This document shows positions 20,584 to 31,329 of a stretch of 64,000 nt of DNA, piece after piece. Position numbers and translations under genes: made by a program. The stretch comes from Cololabis saira (lineage: Eukaryota > Chordata > Actinopteri > Beloniformes > Belonidae). The stretch spans positions 2,144,501-2,208,500 of the forward strand of contig NC_084590.1 of NCBI RefSeq assembly GCF_033807715.1. Reading direction: 5' to 3'. Numbering within the stretch: position 1 is the first letter of the stretch; the number at the start of each line of letters is the position of its first letter. The notes under the pieces are model-generated. The model was not told the origin of the DNA, searched no databases, and worked only from the letters and a program-made list of their open reading frames with translations.

Positions 20584-21198
20584 GTTACTTCAAAACAATA
20601 TTTCCCACAGAATCAGATTATCCTTGTAGCAGTTCAGGGGAGAAAGTTGGTGTTTAAATCAGAATACATTTATAAATGCATTTATATTTATTTTACATAT
20701 TATTACAGAAGAACTTATAGGTGCCCTAAGGTTTTCTCATCCTCATCTGCTGCCAAGCCAGTTCTTATCCTCTCTGCTGCTCACTTAAGAGACTGCAGTC
20801 TAGTCTGATTCAGTTTCCTTGCATGCTGGGTGCAATAAGGTTGTTCCAATTAAATCTGATTCACCTAGTTTAGCTAGAAAAATATGTTGTATTTACTTTG
20901 ATCACAAAGCTCCAGACACCTTTAAAAGAGGACCAAATGTGACAAATGTGCGTTAAAAAGCCAAACCGGCCTGGACAAATTAGTTGGTTCCTCCAGAAAA
21001 ATATGAAAATCATTTGAGCACGAAGACATGAAAAAGTGCTGCGTGTCCTGTAAATAACATCGCAGGCATCTTCAATAGTCTGACTATTATAGTCGTCACT
21101 CTGCTGTTTGGTATTGTGGCGTTCACTACACTGAACATGGACCACAGAGAGAAAATGAGAGTTGTCTGAGGAGATTAGAAAAAAAAAAAGGTTTTAAG
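20584..21198. other. No recognised feature
   Basis: I see no gene or element end. A short A run ends the interval next to a LINE tail. Confidence 0.45.
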
Positions 21199-21566
21199 GC
21201 AAGGCAAGTTTATTTGTATAGCACAATTCAACACAAGGTAATTAAAGTGCTTTACATCAACATTAAAAGTGGCAAGAGATAATTAAACAGTAAATAACAA
21301 ATAAAATGAAATAAAATGATAAGAAAAGAAAAGAGGTAAAATAATAAAAAGCACAAGCTGTTAAAGGTAAGGGCAGTAGAGTACAGCAGGTAAGTATTTA
21401 ATTTAGGAGTACCTTCAGTAAACAGTAATGTTTTTATCCTGATATGAAGGAGGTGACAGTTGGAGCAGACCTCAGGTCTACAGGAAGTTTGTTCCACCGG
21501 TGAGGAGCAGAATAACTGAACGCTGATGAACCTTGCTTGATTCTGGTTCTGGAACCACAACAAACC

Positions 21567-21760
21567 AGATCCAGATGAACCTCAGGGGTCTGGGAGCTTC
21601 ATAGGAACTAACAGATCCAGATGAACCTCAGGGGTCTGGGAGCTTCATAGGAACTAACAGATCCAGATGAACCTCAGGGGTCTGGGAGCTTCATAGGAAC
21701 TAACAGATCCAGATGAACCTCAGGGGTCTGGGAGCTTCATAGGAACTAACAGATCCAGAT
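21567..21760. repeat. 46-bp tandem repeat, 4 units plus a partial
   Basis: The anchor agatccagatgaacctcag starts at 21567, 21613, 21659 and 21705, and a partial unit begins at 21751. Steps are exactly 46 and the units are nearly identical. It lies in the 3'UTR of the LINE. Confidence 0.95.
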
Positions 21761-21761
21761 T

Positions 21762-24177
21762 TTAAGCTCTATCCTTTGACTCACTGGAAGCCAGTGTAGT
21801 GATTTCATGACCGGTGTAATGTGGTCCAGTTTCCTGGTGTAATGTGGTCCAGTTTCCTGGTGTAATATGGTCCAGTTTCCTGGTATAATATGGTCCAGTT
21901 TCCTGGTGTAATATTGTCCAGTTTCCTGGTGTAATATGGTCCAGTTTCCTGGTGTAATACAGTCCAGTTTCCTGGTGTAATGTGGTCCAGTTTCCTGGTG
22001 TAATGTGGTCCAGTTTCCTGGTGTAATATGGTCCAGTTTCCTGGTGTAATGTGGTCCAGTTTCCTGGTGTAATGTGGTCCAGTTTCCTGGTGTAATGTGG
22101 TCCAGTTTCCTGGTGTAATGTGGTCCAGTTTCCTGGTGTAATGTGGTCCAGTTTCCTGGTGTAATGTGGTCCAGTTTCCTGGTGTAATGTGGTCCAGTTT
22201 CCTGGTGTAATGTGGTCCAGTTTCCTGGTGTAATGTGGTCCAGTTTCCTGGTGTAATATGGTCCAGTTTCCTGGTGTAATGTGGTCCAGTTTCCTGGTGT
22301 AATGTGGTCCAGTTTCCTGGTGTAATGTGGTCCAGTTTCCTGGTGTAATATGGTCCAGTTTCCTGGTGTAATGTGGTCCAGTTTCCTGGTGTAATATGGT
22401 CCAGTTTCCTGGTGTAATATGGTCCAGTTTCCTGGTGTAATGTGGTCCAGTTTCCTGGTGTAATGTGGTCCAGTTTCCTGGTGTAATGTGGTCCAGTTTC
22501 CTGGTGTAATATGGTCCAGTTTCCTGGTGTAATATGGTCCAGTTTCCTGGTGTAATGTGGTCCAGTTTCCTGGTGTAATATGGTCCAGTTTCCTGGTGTA
22601 ATACGGTCCAGTTTCCTGGTGTAATACGGTCCAGTTTCCTGGTGTAATACGGTCCAGTTTCCTGGTGTAATGTGGTCCAGTTTCCTGGTGTAATATGGTC
22701 CAGTTTCCTGGTGTAATATGGTCCAGTTTCCTGGTGTAATATGGTCCAGTTTCCTGGTGTAATGTGGTCCAGTTTCCTGGTGTAATGTGGTCCAGTTTCC
22801 TGGTGTAATGTGGTCCAGTTTCCCGGTGTAATACGGTCCAGTTTCCTGGTGTAATACGGTCCAGTTTCCTGGTGTAATGTGGTCCAGTTTCCTGGTGTAA
22901 TATGGTCCAGTTTCCTGGTGTAATATGGTCCAGTTTCCTGGTGTAATGTGGTCCAGTTTCCTGGTGTAATGTGGTCCAGTTTCCTGGTGTAATATGGTCC
23001 AGTTTCCTGGTGTAATATGGTCCAGTTTCCTGGTGTAATGTGGTCCAGTTTCCTGGTGTAATATGGTCCAGTTTCCTGGTGTAATGTGGTCCAGTTTCCT
23101 GGTGTAATGTGGTCCAGTTTCCTGGTGTAATGTGGTCCAGTTTCCTGGTGTGATATGGTCCAGTTTCCTGGTGTAATGTGGTCCAGTTTCCTGGTGTAAT
23201 GTGGTCCAGTTTCCTGGTGTAATGTGGTCCAGTTTCCTGGTGTAATGTGGTCCAGTTTCCTGGTGTAATATGGTCCAGTTTCCTGGTGTAATGTGGTCCA
23301 GTTTCCTGGTGTAATGTGGTCCAGTTTCCTGGTGTAATGTGGTCCAGTTTCCTGGTGTAATGTGGTCCAGTTTCCTGGTGTAATATGGTCCAGTTTCCTG
23401 GTGTAATATGGTCCAGTTTCCTGGTGTAATGTGGTCCAGTTTCCTGGTGTTTGTAAGGACTCTCCAGCGTTCTGGATCAGCTGCATTTGCCTGATTGATT
23501 TCTTGTTAAGGCCTGTAAAGATGCCATTGCAATAATCCAACCAAATGAAAATGAATGCATGAATAAGTTTTTCCATGTCTTGTTTATTCAGAATCCCCTT
23601 AATTCTAGCAATGCTTTTTAGGTGGTAGTGGGCAGATTTAGTGATAAACTTTAGATGGCTATTTAAGTTCAGGTCTGAGTCAATAATTACACCAAGATTT
23701 CTGGCTTGATTTGTAGCTGTCAATGACATGGAGCCAAGGTGAGCGCTGGTCTTTTCCCTTTCATTTTTATGGCCAAAAATGATCACCTCTGTCTTTTCTG
23801 CATTTAGCTGGAGAAAATTCTGGCACATCCACTCATTGATTTGGTGAATACAGTTACTCAATGAGAGTAGGGGACTGTAGTCATGTGGTGACACTGAAAT
23901 ATAGAGCTGTGTGTCATCGGCATAAGTATGGTAGGAAATGTTGTGATGCTCCATAATCTGAGCTAGGGGTAGCATATAGATGTTGAATAGAAGCGGTCCG
24001 AGAATGGACCCTTGAGGAACCCCACATGTGATCTTGGTTCTCTCAGACTCATGGTTTCTAATTGACACAAAAAAGGCCCTATCTTGCAAGTAAGATTTAA
24101 ACCATTGAAGCACAGTGCCGGTAAGTCCCACCCACTTTTCCAGTCTGCTGAGTAGCATTTTATGATAAACCGTGTCA
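21762..24177 (-). pseudogene. LINE reverse transcriptase fragment fused to a minisatellite-encoded repeat
   Basis: The upstream part reads as an RT C-terminal half: GVPQGSILGPLLFNIYMLPL, then the catalytic YADDTQLY, then LNAEKTEVIIFG, NLGVIIDSDL and MQLIQNAG. After that the frame enters a run of about 540 residues with period 23 (LHQETGPHYTRKLDHITPGN and so on), encoded by a 23-bp DNA repeat read in all three frames in turn. The normal LINE C-terminus (as in copy A after LIQNA) is lost. The 798-codon open frame therefore does not indicate a functional protein. Before the first Met the reading continues from FDTVYHK, so the fragment begins just after RT motif A's first aspartate. Confidence 0.88.
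21813..23445. repeat. 23-bp minisatellite, 71 uninterrupted units
   Basis: Units of ggtgtaatgtggtccagttt plus cct run from 21813 to 23445, exactly 71 x 23 bp with no length change. Most variation is in the two bases after gtaat: GT, AT or AC, with rare single changes elsewhere (for example gtataata, gtgatatgg, tttcccgg). Because 23 is not a multiple of three and no phase contains a stop on the minus strand, the array stays open in every minus-strand frame. Confidence 0.97.
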
Positions 24178-24181
24178 AATT

Positions 24182-25720
24182 TTAAACCAACATATTAAGA
24201 GGTAAAGACGTAAGACCATATCCAAGCAGCTTGGTGTTTCTGAGACTACAACTGGAAATTTCATTCAGAAGTTTAGGGTCCACAGGACTCTATCCAGCCT
24301 CCCTGGATGTGGATGCAAGAGGAAAACTGCTGACAAACTGCAGACACAGATAATATGTTGAAAGGTGAATAGGTTATCTCCATGGTCAGAGTACATCAGT
24401 GTCAGATCACAATAGATCACTTGAACCAACGAGGATGAGTGAGGAGGACTATACTGTTGAAAGAAAATCATAAAAAAGCCAGACTGGAATTTATCTTTTT
24501 ATAATGTAAAACAGGCCTCTCTTGTAAATAAGACCCGGTGTCTCAATGAGATTCACATTTTGGTATAAATAAATTATTATTATTTAATAGAGCGGGACCA
24601 GTACCAAAGACTAAAAGCAAGGCCAGAACAGGATCAGGCAGCTATGACTTTGTGCATGTGCAATTCATTTGCAAGACGGTGAGGGGGGGGGCATCTTCAG
24701 CTCTGGCTCTGACTGAGTGACTGCAGCATGAGCAAAAGGCTGCCTTGAGAGCACTTATTTCATACAAGAGCAGCCAACAGCAGCATCGGTTGCTTGCTGA
24801 AAAACAAGTGAAAAGGAAACATTCTTTCACCTGAGTCTCCAATAAGATCTAAAAAAGTGGCTGTATTTGTCACTACAGAGGTCTGAAAACTCACTAAATC
24901 TAGCATTAAAGTTCATAAGTTGGCAACACTAAAGCAGCGCTGAAGGCCTTGCTCCGCCAATGAATCATGTGACATAAAGGCGCCATGTTGAGGATTGAAG
25001 GGGAAGGCAACAACATGTAGCCCTTGGACACATTGAGGACTGTTTGAGAAACTCCAAGGAAACTTGGAATAAAGGGGAGCGTTTCTTTGTGATGGAACTT
25101 GTGAAATAAAATGCAGAAGAATCAATCTCAATTGAAAATGAGATTGCATGTAGGTCTGAATCGAGATAGCATTTGTTTTTTTACATTTTTTGTGCAACCC
25201 TAGCAGATACAATGAAATCTCAAGACTATCAAAACATTCTGGAAACAAATGTGCTGCCCAGTGTAAGAGAGCCTGGTCTCCTCCAACAGGACAACGACCC
25301 AAATACAGAGCTAAAACATTCCCAGGAATAGCTAAGAACAAAATATTGGACTATTCTGAAGTGATCCCCTGAGTCCTGATCTAAATCCTGTTGAACATCT
25401 GTGGAAAGAGCTCAAACATGCAGTCTGGAAAAGAAACCATTCAAACCCTGAGACAATGGAAGGAGTTTATTCATGAATGGACCAAACTACCCATTCACAT
25501 GTGCTTCAGTTTCCTTGAGAGTTACAGAAATGGCTTGATTGCAGTGATTGATTCAAAAGGTTGTGCAACAAAATATTAAGTTGAGGGTCTCATCATTTAT
25601 GTCCTGTCCAATTTCAGTGTTTGTTTGGTTGTTTATTTGGGCTTTTTTTCTGTTGAACAACAATTCAAAGGCAATGTCTGATTTTTCAATCAATGTTCAG
25701 TAAATTATTATTTATTACTT
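24182..25720 (+). pseudogene. Tc1-like transposase relic
   Basis: Two separated pieces of a fish Tc1-type transposase remain. The first (about 24200-24340) carries gaccatatccaagcagcttg and the agtttagggtccacaggact block from the DNA-binding half. The second (about 25200-25600) encodes the catalytic end: LQQDNDPKYRAK on plus, then ctgatctaaatcctgttgaa and catctgtggaaagagctcaa, the DLNPVEHLWKEL region. Several stops and shifts break it, and a LINE tail scrap (about 24490-24585) interrupts it. The gttgtgcaacaaaatattaa block near 25560 is the usual 3' part of such elements. No intact ends are visible. Confidence 0.8.
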
Positions 25721-26365
25721 TAATAAAGCATAAAAATGGGAAGCAGCAATAATTCATTTAGCAGCATCCTGCATGCATTCCATCTGCATTTTAGAACAAT
25801 CAAATACTTGAAGCACAGACTCTTGAAGTTCTGAAATGGCTTAATCTTTTTGGTGTACCTGAAAACTCTGCAGAGGTACAGTAACTACAACAAAGCCAAG
25901 TTTAGAACCAGAGATTGACAATTCACTAATCAGTTAAGTTACTGACGGGAAAGAAAATCTGCTGGTGAGCCAATGTATATTATCTTTGAATGTTAAAGGG
26001 TTTTTTGATGTAAAGAGTGGGCAGCTCATGTATGAACACAATTTGTAAGTAAGATGCAATAAGGACAGTTAGTGTAGGGGGAATTCCATGGAGACCCTTT
26101 TTCTAAATCCTCAAAGATCACCCAGTTTTTTGTTAACCTACAGCATTAAAAGCAAATCCTAAATACTACGTTGGTGATTACTTTTAAATCATGCAGATGA
26201 GAGGTTAAGTCTGTTCATTTCCCCTGTGCCGAGACCAGCAGCATTCTGGGAAATGGACCTTAACAGGGATTAGTAATCCAAAGCATCTGTTTGTGTTGTC
26301 AAAGATGTTATTGTTGTTCATTAAAGCAGCTGTAGGAGTCAACTGTTTACAAGACTGCAAATAAA
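25721..26365. other. No recognised feature
   Basis: AT-rich DNA with no gene or element end that I can support. Confidence 0.45.
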
Positions 26366-26369
26366 TTAA

Positions 26370-26710
26370 AGGAGCTTGAGGCTCCTTTTAAGAAATGAGA
26401 CTCTCTAGCGCCACCCTTCACCACGACGGCCGTTGGGGGTACTGCAGCCAACAGTGAAGCCGGCACGGGAGAACGGGGAGAACGCACTATGCAGCGTCAT
26501 GTGACGTCACATCCGCAGCCCAGCGCGGGAAATTCGGGACCGAATTGCAGCACATTTTGCAGCACACAGCCTGTTCAAGGCAAAGGAGAGATACACTAGA
26601 GGAATCATTCTTTTGAGTTTGGAACGCTTCATCTGACATTATTACTAGAAAACTTAAAATGTATACGGATTTTTTTCATAAATCCTGCCACAATCCGGCC
26701 TCAAGCTCCT
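26370..26710. mobile_element. Short TTAA-flanked MITE
   Basis: Perfect inverted ends aggagcttgaggc and gcctcaagctcct are bordered by TTAA at 26366-26369 and 26711-26714. Its 341 bp contain no coding sequence. The design matches the larger TTAA element at 18077-20579. Confidence 0.8.
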
Positions 26711-26714
26711 TTAA

Positions 26715-27143
26715 GAGTATGCCAAAACATATGGAACTCATACGAGCAGATAATGGCACTTAATATTTATATGCGACTACAATTTAACTTGTTCCCAATT
26801 GGGGGACCCTAGACCTGAGGCATTGAAAATAGGCGTAATATTCGGCAAAATAGAATATTACGTCATCCCATTTAGGTACATTTTGACTTTGAGCCCAATT
26901 AAAAGAGGGTTAGGGTAAAGGTTTCTGGTGCAAACACTACCATTTTGCGAACAGCTATTATTTATTAAAAAAAAATAAAGATTTGTGTTCATGGTCAAGG
27001 TGACTCCTCTTCTTGATGGCATAAGTATTTGTTTCAGAATTAGAATTAGTCCACATGAAGAACGGTAAGCCCTCCTCCTCCACGCCTACTGCTCCTCATG
27101 TCGCTGTCTGCTTGAACCGCATGGTCATTTAGAAATAATTAAA
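26715..27143. other. No recognised feature
   Basis: AT-rich DNA without recognised features. Confidence 0.45.
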
Positions 27144-27151
27144 GCAATATG

Positions 27152-28148
27152 TAGGCCTGGGACGATAACAAATTTTGCTGGACGATATATTGTCCCACAA
27201 ATTATTGACGATAAACGATATTATTGTTGACATTGTCGAGACCAAAATAAGCACTTATGTAATGTTAATATATCATAATAATGCAAGTACACCCTTTCAA
27301 ATGTAATGATTAAACCTTTATTTGACAGTGGAGAACTTTCAAATATGCAAAACAAATAAAACAAGCAAACAGGGGGTTCGAGCCTTCGTGCCCCCAATTA
27401 AGTGCAGACCGTCGGGACGCCCGGTCGCGACGTGCGGGACCCGCCCGGTGACCTCCGCACCCCTCGCAGAAACAACCACCCCCCAAACAGCAGCTCTCAC
27501 CCGCAGGGGTGAGAGGAAAAAGGGAGTGCCATCTCCGTCGAGCCCCCCGCTTGCGCGGTGGCCGCTGACCGCGTACCACTGCGCCTGCGAAGGCCAGCGG
27601 AGGCGGACAGACGCTCCCACCCACTGGGGGATCTTGGCGGCGGCCGCGTGGGGTGACGGAGCTCGCGCGCCCGGCAAACACCCGAGCACTGAGCCGCTGG
27701 CTGGAGGGAGAGAGAGAGACGGCCGCCCTCCGGGCCGCCACCGCCCCTCTCCTCTCCACCCACGCTCTCCTTTTTGTTTCGCCTACGACCTCAGATCAGA
27801 CGAGACAACCCGCTGAATTTAAGAATATTACTAAGCGGAGGAAAAGAAACTAACAAGGATTCCCTCAGTTCAACCCGCAGCTCCGCCTCCCCCACAGATA
27901 CAAAGAGTCTGAATGATTGACAAGATGGTTCACTCCGTTAATTTTTTTCCGCTAAGGAACAAACGCGCCCAGGTGCTAAGACCGATGCACAGTGAGTGAG
28001 CCCTCTTGTCATCCAGTGTGTTTGGAGGCCGGAGACGAAGAAAACAAATATGCGTGCATATGGCCATTTATCGAGGCCGGAAACATTATCGAGTCCATTT
28101 TCATTTATCGTGCGATTAATTGATTTATTGATTATCGTCCCAGGCCTA
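27152..28148. mobile_element. hAT element carrying ITS2/28S ribosomal DNA
   Basis: Ends taggcctgggacgataa and ttatcgtcccaggccta are perfect complements. A perfect 8-bp TSD gcaatatg lies at 27144-27151 and 28149-28156. Between AT-rich hAT arms sits about 500 bp of GC-rich ribosomal spacer plus the 28S start. A 5'-truncated relative of the same element occurs at 29065-29402. Confidence 0.93.
27365..27869 (+). pseudogene. rDNA fragment: ITS2 end plus first bases of 28S rRNA
   Basis: From cgcctacgacctcagatcag onward this is the conserved vertebrate ITS2/28S border, followed by cccgctgaatttaag, tattactaagcggaggaaaa and aactaacaaggattccctca, the 5' start of 28S. Homology stops after ccctcag, where 28S would continue with taacggcgag. 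The GC-rich DNA upstream fits ITS2 by position and composition; its exact left edge is unsure. One base differs at ttaaGaatatt, where 28S has a C. This is a captured fragment of 28S, which is normally several kb long. Confidence 0.9.
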
Positions 28149-28156
28149 GCAATATG

Positions 28157-28551
28157 TGAATGTGGCTGTAGGGTTAAACCAATAAGAAATGAGTCCAAAC
28201 TTGGATATTGAGCACTATTTTCTAAATAGGGTCGTGGATAATCAGGAATCCAACATAGATATGGGATACTGTGTGCAGTGCTTGCTGCATCATGTGTCAG
28301 ATGTGCCCACCGTGGCAATAAAAAGTATGCAAAACCTTAGATATTTTCTGGTTTTCTGCATATATTTGTGATCAGGTCCTGATCTAAGCCACATTTCCAG
28401 ACTGATATGAGCTGGTAACGTACAGCCAAGCACAAATGACCGGCTTTATTAAAACAAATATATTCAACATTTGAAATCTTTTTCTTTTGGCTTTCCCTTT
28501 CAGGGGTTGCCGCAGCAAATCATCCGCCTTAATCTAACAATGCATAAACAC
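28157..28551. other. Mostly unrecognised; one small dispersed-repeat scrap
   Basis: At about 28490-28535 the sequence ctttcaggggttgccgcagc resembles a scrap common in fish genomes (ggggtcgccacagcggatca type). Nothing else is recognised. Confidence 0.35.
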
Positions 28552-29528
28552 ACTCTATGCAAGTCGACGTATTTATGTAATCGATTACGTTGATGCGTCA
28601 TTGTAGCGCTAGCTTGATGCCTTTAGACATCAATGGTACTGGATCAGTATCGACTTTTATGAAAATCAGTGTTGAGTAGGTACTGAAGAAATACGTTTGG
28701 TGCACCACTGGTAGACTAATCAGTTGGAAATGTTTCTGGAAGTAGTACACCATTCGGATATTATTTGCATACTGCAGATCGTCAAAATGTTGACAAAAGC
28801 GCTAATCATCCAATTCCAGGTTAACCCGTTCGCCCCGATGGACGGGTCCATCAGCTGCATGCTCCAGTTCATGTGTGGAAAAAGTTACTCAAGTGCTGTC
28901 ACGGTATTTTCTTTCAACTGTTTCTCAAACAATTAGCCCTAAAGCCAATATGTCAAAACTCAACAAAGTATTTGATTTATAACAACTTCAAAATACATAT
29001 GCAACAAAGATGGTGCCCCCTACACGAGCAACACCCACAAAAAAAAACAAAAAAGAACGCAAGATCAAGACGACCCGCTGAATATTACTAAGCGGAGGAA
29101 AAGAAACTAACAAGGATTCCTTCAGTTCAACCCAAGGCTCCGCCTCCCCCCACAGATACAAAGAGTCTGAATGATTGACAAGATGGTTCACTCCGTTAAT
29201 TTTTTCCGCTAAGGAACAAACGCGCCCAGGTGCTAAGACCGATGCATAGAGTGAGCCCTCTTGTCATCCAGTGTGTTTGGAGGCCGGAGACGAAGAAAAC
29301 AAATATGCGTGCATATGGCCATTTATCGAGGCCGGAAACATTATCGAGTCCATTTTCATTTATCGTGCGATTAATTGATTTATTGATTATCGTCCCAGGC
29401 CTAATGTTCATCACACAGTACGACAGCAAATCCCAAAGCTATTCTCACCAAAAGCAGCATATTTTATTTCCTTATCGTTTCGTTGTCATTTTCAGTCTAT
29501 CCACACCGTCTTTGACCAAGATTCACGG
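28552..29528 (+). repeat. Duplicated block, copy 1
   Basis: This is collinear with 30119-31329: ctatgcaagtcgacgtattt, ctttagacatcaatggtact, cgccccgatggacgggtcca and ccttatcgtttcgttgtcat occur in the same order. Compared with copy 2 it lacks the LTR-like insertion, lacks about 170 bp present at about 30628-30796, and carries a truncated hAT with rDNA in place of copy 2's 31040-31200. Confidence 0.88.
29065..29402. mobile_element. 5'-truncated copy of the rDNA-bearing hAT
   Basis: It starts inside the 28S part (gacccgctgaa, then tattactaagcggaggaaaa) and runs collinearly to the hAT end ttatcgtcccaggccta at 29402. The segment aaggctccgcctccccccac matches the parent. The ITS2 part and the left hAT end are absent. 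Confidence 0.88.
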
Positions 29529-29831
29529 CTTAATCCTTCATAATAGTGAAACTGCTTCATCCGCCACCATTTCATATCCTGCCGGCCGCAGCCATTTTCT
29601 CGTTGCTTTTCCGATTCTAAAACGATTCTCATATCAATTCCTAAAAATTGATATGTCTAAAGATCGTTTTTTTCATCATTACATTTTCGCCCGGTGAACT
29701 TAAATCCCAGCAGTCATGTTATTTAATTCACAGATTTTTTTGTTTATGCCGGAAAAAGGAATGTTTTGTTGGACACGAGAATAACTAGTGCCATGTTTTT
29801 GCCTTTAAATATGTTTAAAAATATGAAAATA
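29529..29831. other. Unclassified AT-rich DNA
   Basis: The cgattctaaaacgattctca stretch has hAT-interior style but no ends. Nothing else is recognised. Confidence 0.35.
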
Positions 29832-30050
29832 TGGGCCACTCGGTGGCGCAGTGGGTTAAGCAGCGGCTCATATACTGAGGCTACAGTCCTCCTGCAGCGG
29901 ACGCAGGTTCGAATCCCGGCCTGCGCACCTTTGCTGCATGTCATCCCCGATCTCTCTATCTACCCCTTTCATATCTGCAGCTTGAATAAAAGGGCCACTA
30001 GAGCCCAAAAAAATCTTTAAAAAAAAAATAAAAAAAAATTAAAATATTAA
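29832..30050 (+). mobile_element. tRNA-derived SINE
   Basis: A pol III box A (tggcgcagtggg, 29844-29855) and box B (ggttcgaatcc, 29906-29916) sit at tRNA-like spacing. A non-tRNA body follows (ttgctgcatgtcatccccga, cttgaataaaagggccact) and an A-rich tail. Possible short flanking repeats of aaaatat are seen on both sides. There is no complete acceptor stem, so this is a SINE, not a tRNA gene. Confidence 0.85.
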
Positions 30051-30118
30051 AGTATTCAGTTATAATTGCATAAATTGTTTATATTTCCTTACTTTATATA
30101 CTTGGGATTACATTTGCA
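30051..30118. other. Short AT-rich spacer
   Basis: Nothing recognised. Confidence 0.4.
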
Positions 30119-31329
30119 CACTATGCAAGTCGACGTATTTATGTAATTGTAGCAGGGCGAGTGCTACCGGGGCCGACCGAAGGATGGAGAGACACGGAGT
30201 TTCGTGCAGACCCTGTTTATGTAACGCAAATCACCCGCCACACGTGCCCAAGCACCGCATCACACATCAGCATGCCAGCAGCTCCTCCGGACCCCTCCGC
30301 TGCTGTCCAGCTCCCTTATAAGGCAGGCAGGGTGGAGAGCGCGCCACTCAGGTTGATGGGACCCAGGTGCGCGTGTCCCATCAACCTCTCCACCCTGCCA
30401 CAGTAATCGATTACGTTGACGCGTCATTGTAGCGCTAGCTTGATGCCTTTAGACATCAATGGTACTGGATCAGTATTGACTTTTATGAAAATCAGTGTTG
30501 AGTAGGGACTCAAGAAATACGTTTGGTGCACCACTGGTAGACTAATCAGTTGGAAATGTTTCTGGAAGTAGTACACCATTCAGATATTATTTGCATACTG
30601 CAGATCGTCAAAATGTTGACAAAAGGACTACTACATTTTCGTAAAATCATAAATTAGTAGTATAGTATGAGGTTTCATAACAGTTGTACACATTTCTTTT
30701 CCTTTATATAAAGTGCTGGTCTTGTTGTATTTACAAAACCATCGACTTCTGAAGCAGAAGTGCTACAGGCAAAAAAAAAGAAGCTAACCAAGCGCTAATC
30801 ATCCAACTTCCAGGTCAACCCGTTCGCCCCGATGGACGGGTCCAGGAATGTGTGGAAAAAGTTACTCAAGTGCTGTCACGGTATTTTCTTTCAACTGTTT
30901 CTCAAACAATTAGCCCTAAAGCCAATATGTCAAAACTCAACAAAGTATTTGATTTATAACAACTTCAAAATACATATGCAACAAAGATGGCGCCCCCTAC
31001 ATGAGCAACACCCACAAAAAAACAAAACAGGACACAAGATCAACTTTCTCCACCCCAACGTAGTGGGTATCATATGAAACTACAAAAGCTAGACTTTCAG
31101 ACGATACCGAACATAATCTTTTCTGGGCCGACCACTTCATGCAAAGCTCAAAACAAACCAAAAGCCAAAATTCACATTTCACATCCAGCACATCAGATTG
31201 CATGTTCATCATCACACAGTACGCCAGCAAATCCCAAAGCTCTTCTCACCAAAAGCAGCATATTTTATTTCCTTATCGTTTCGTTGTCATTTTCAGTCTA
31301 TCCACACCGTCTTTGACCAAGATTCACGG
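30119..31329 (+). repeat. Duplicated block, copy 2
   Basis: This is the partner of 28552-29528. It contains the LTR-like insertion at 30148-30402, about 170 bp absent from copy 1, and at 31040-31200 an undisturbed sequence where copy 1 has the truncated hAT. Confidence 0.88.
30148..30402. mobile_element. LTR-like insertion (possible solo LTR) with 5-bp TSD
   Basis: The 255-bp insert begins tgtagcaggg and ends ccctgccaca, with gtaat on both sides (30143-30147 and 30403-30407). Copy 1 of the duplicated block has a single gtaat there. TG...CA ends with a 5-bp duplication fit an LTR left by recombination. It contains cttataagg, a possible TATA-type box. Its right half is a strong inverted repeat (ggcagggtggagag ... 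ctctccaccctgcc), unusual for an LTR, so a TIR element is an alternative. No internal retroviral genes are present. Confidence 0.72.

Larger units (their letters stand above)
21199..24181 (-). mobile_element. L2/CR1-group LINE, truncated, with giant internal minisatellite
   Basis: The element reads on the minus strand. Its 3' end at about 21205-21255 has tttatttgtatagcac and aattaaagtgctttaca, a common fish LINE tail. The 3'UTR holds a 46-bp repeat, then a 71-unit 23-bp array interrupts the coding region, and RT sequence continues to 24181. The 5' part, including RT motif A's start, is missing at the junction with a Tc1 relic. Confidence 0.87.

Noticed and set aside
21813..23445. Regular repeat array that might be taken for a CRISPR array
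   Set aside because: Units are directly contiguous with no unique spacers, and the setting is a vertebrate LINE.
27790..27869. A functional rRNA gene or an rDNA array edge
   Set aside because: Only the ITS2 end and under 60 bp of 28S are present, enclosed by hAT ends with a perfect TSD.
29844..29916. A tRNA gene
   Set aside because: Box A and box B are present, but no acceptor stem pairs and the sequence continues into a SINE body with an A-rich tail.
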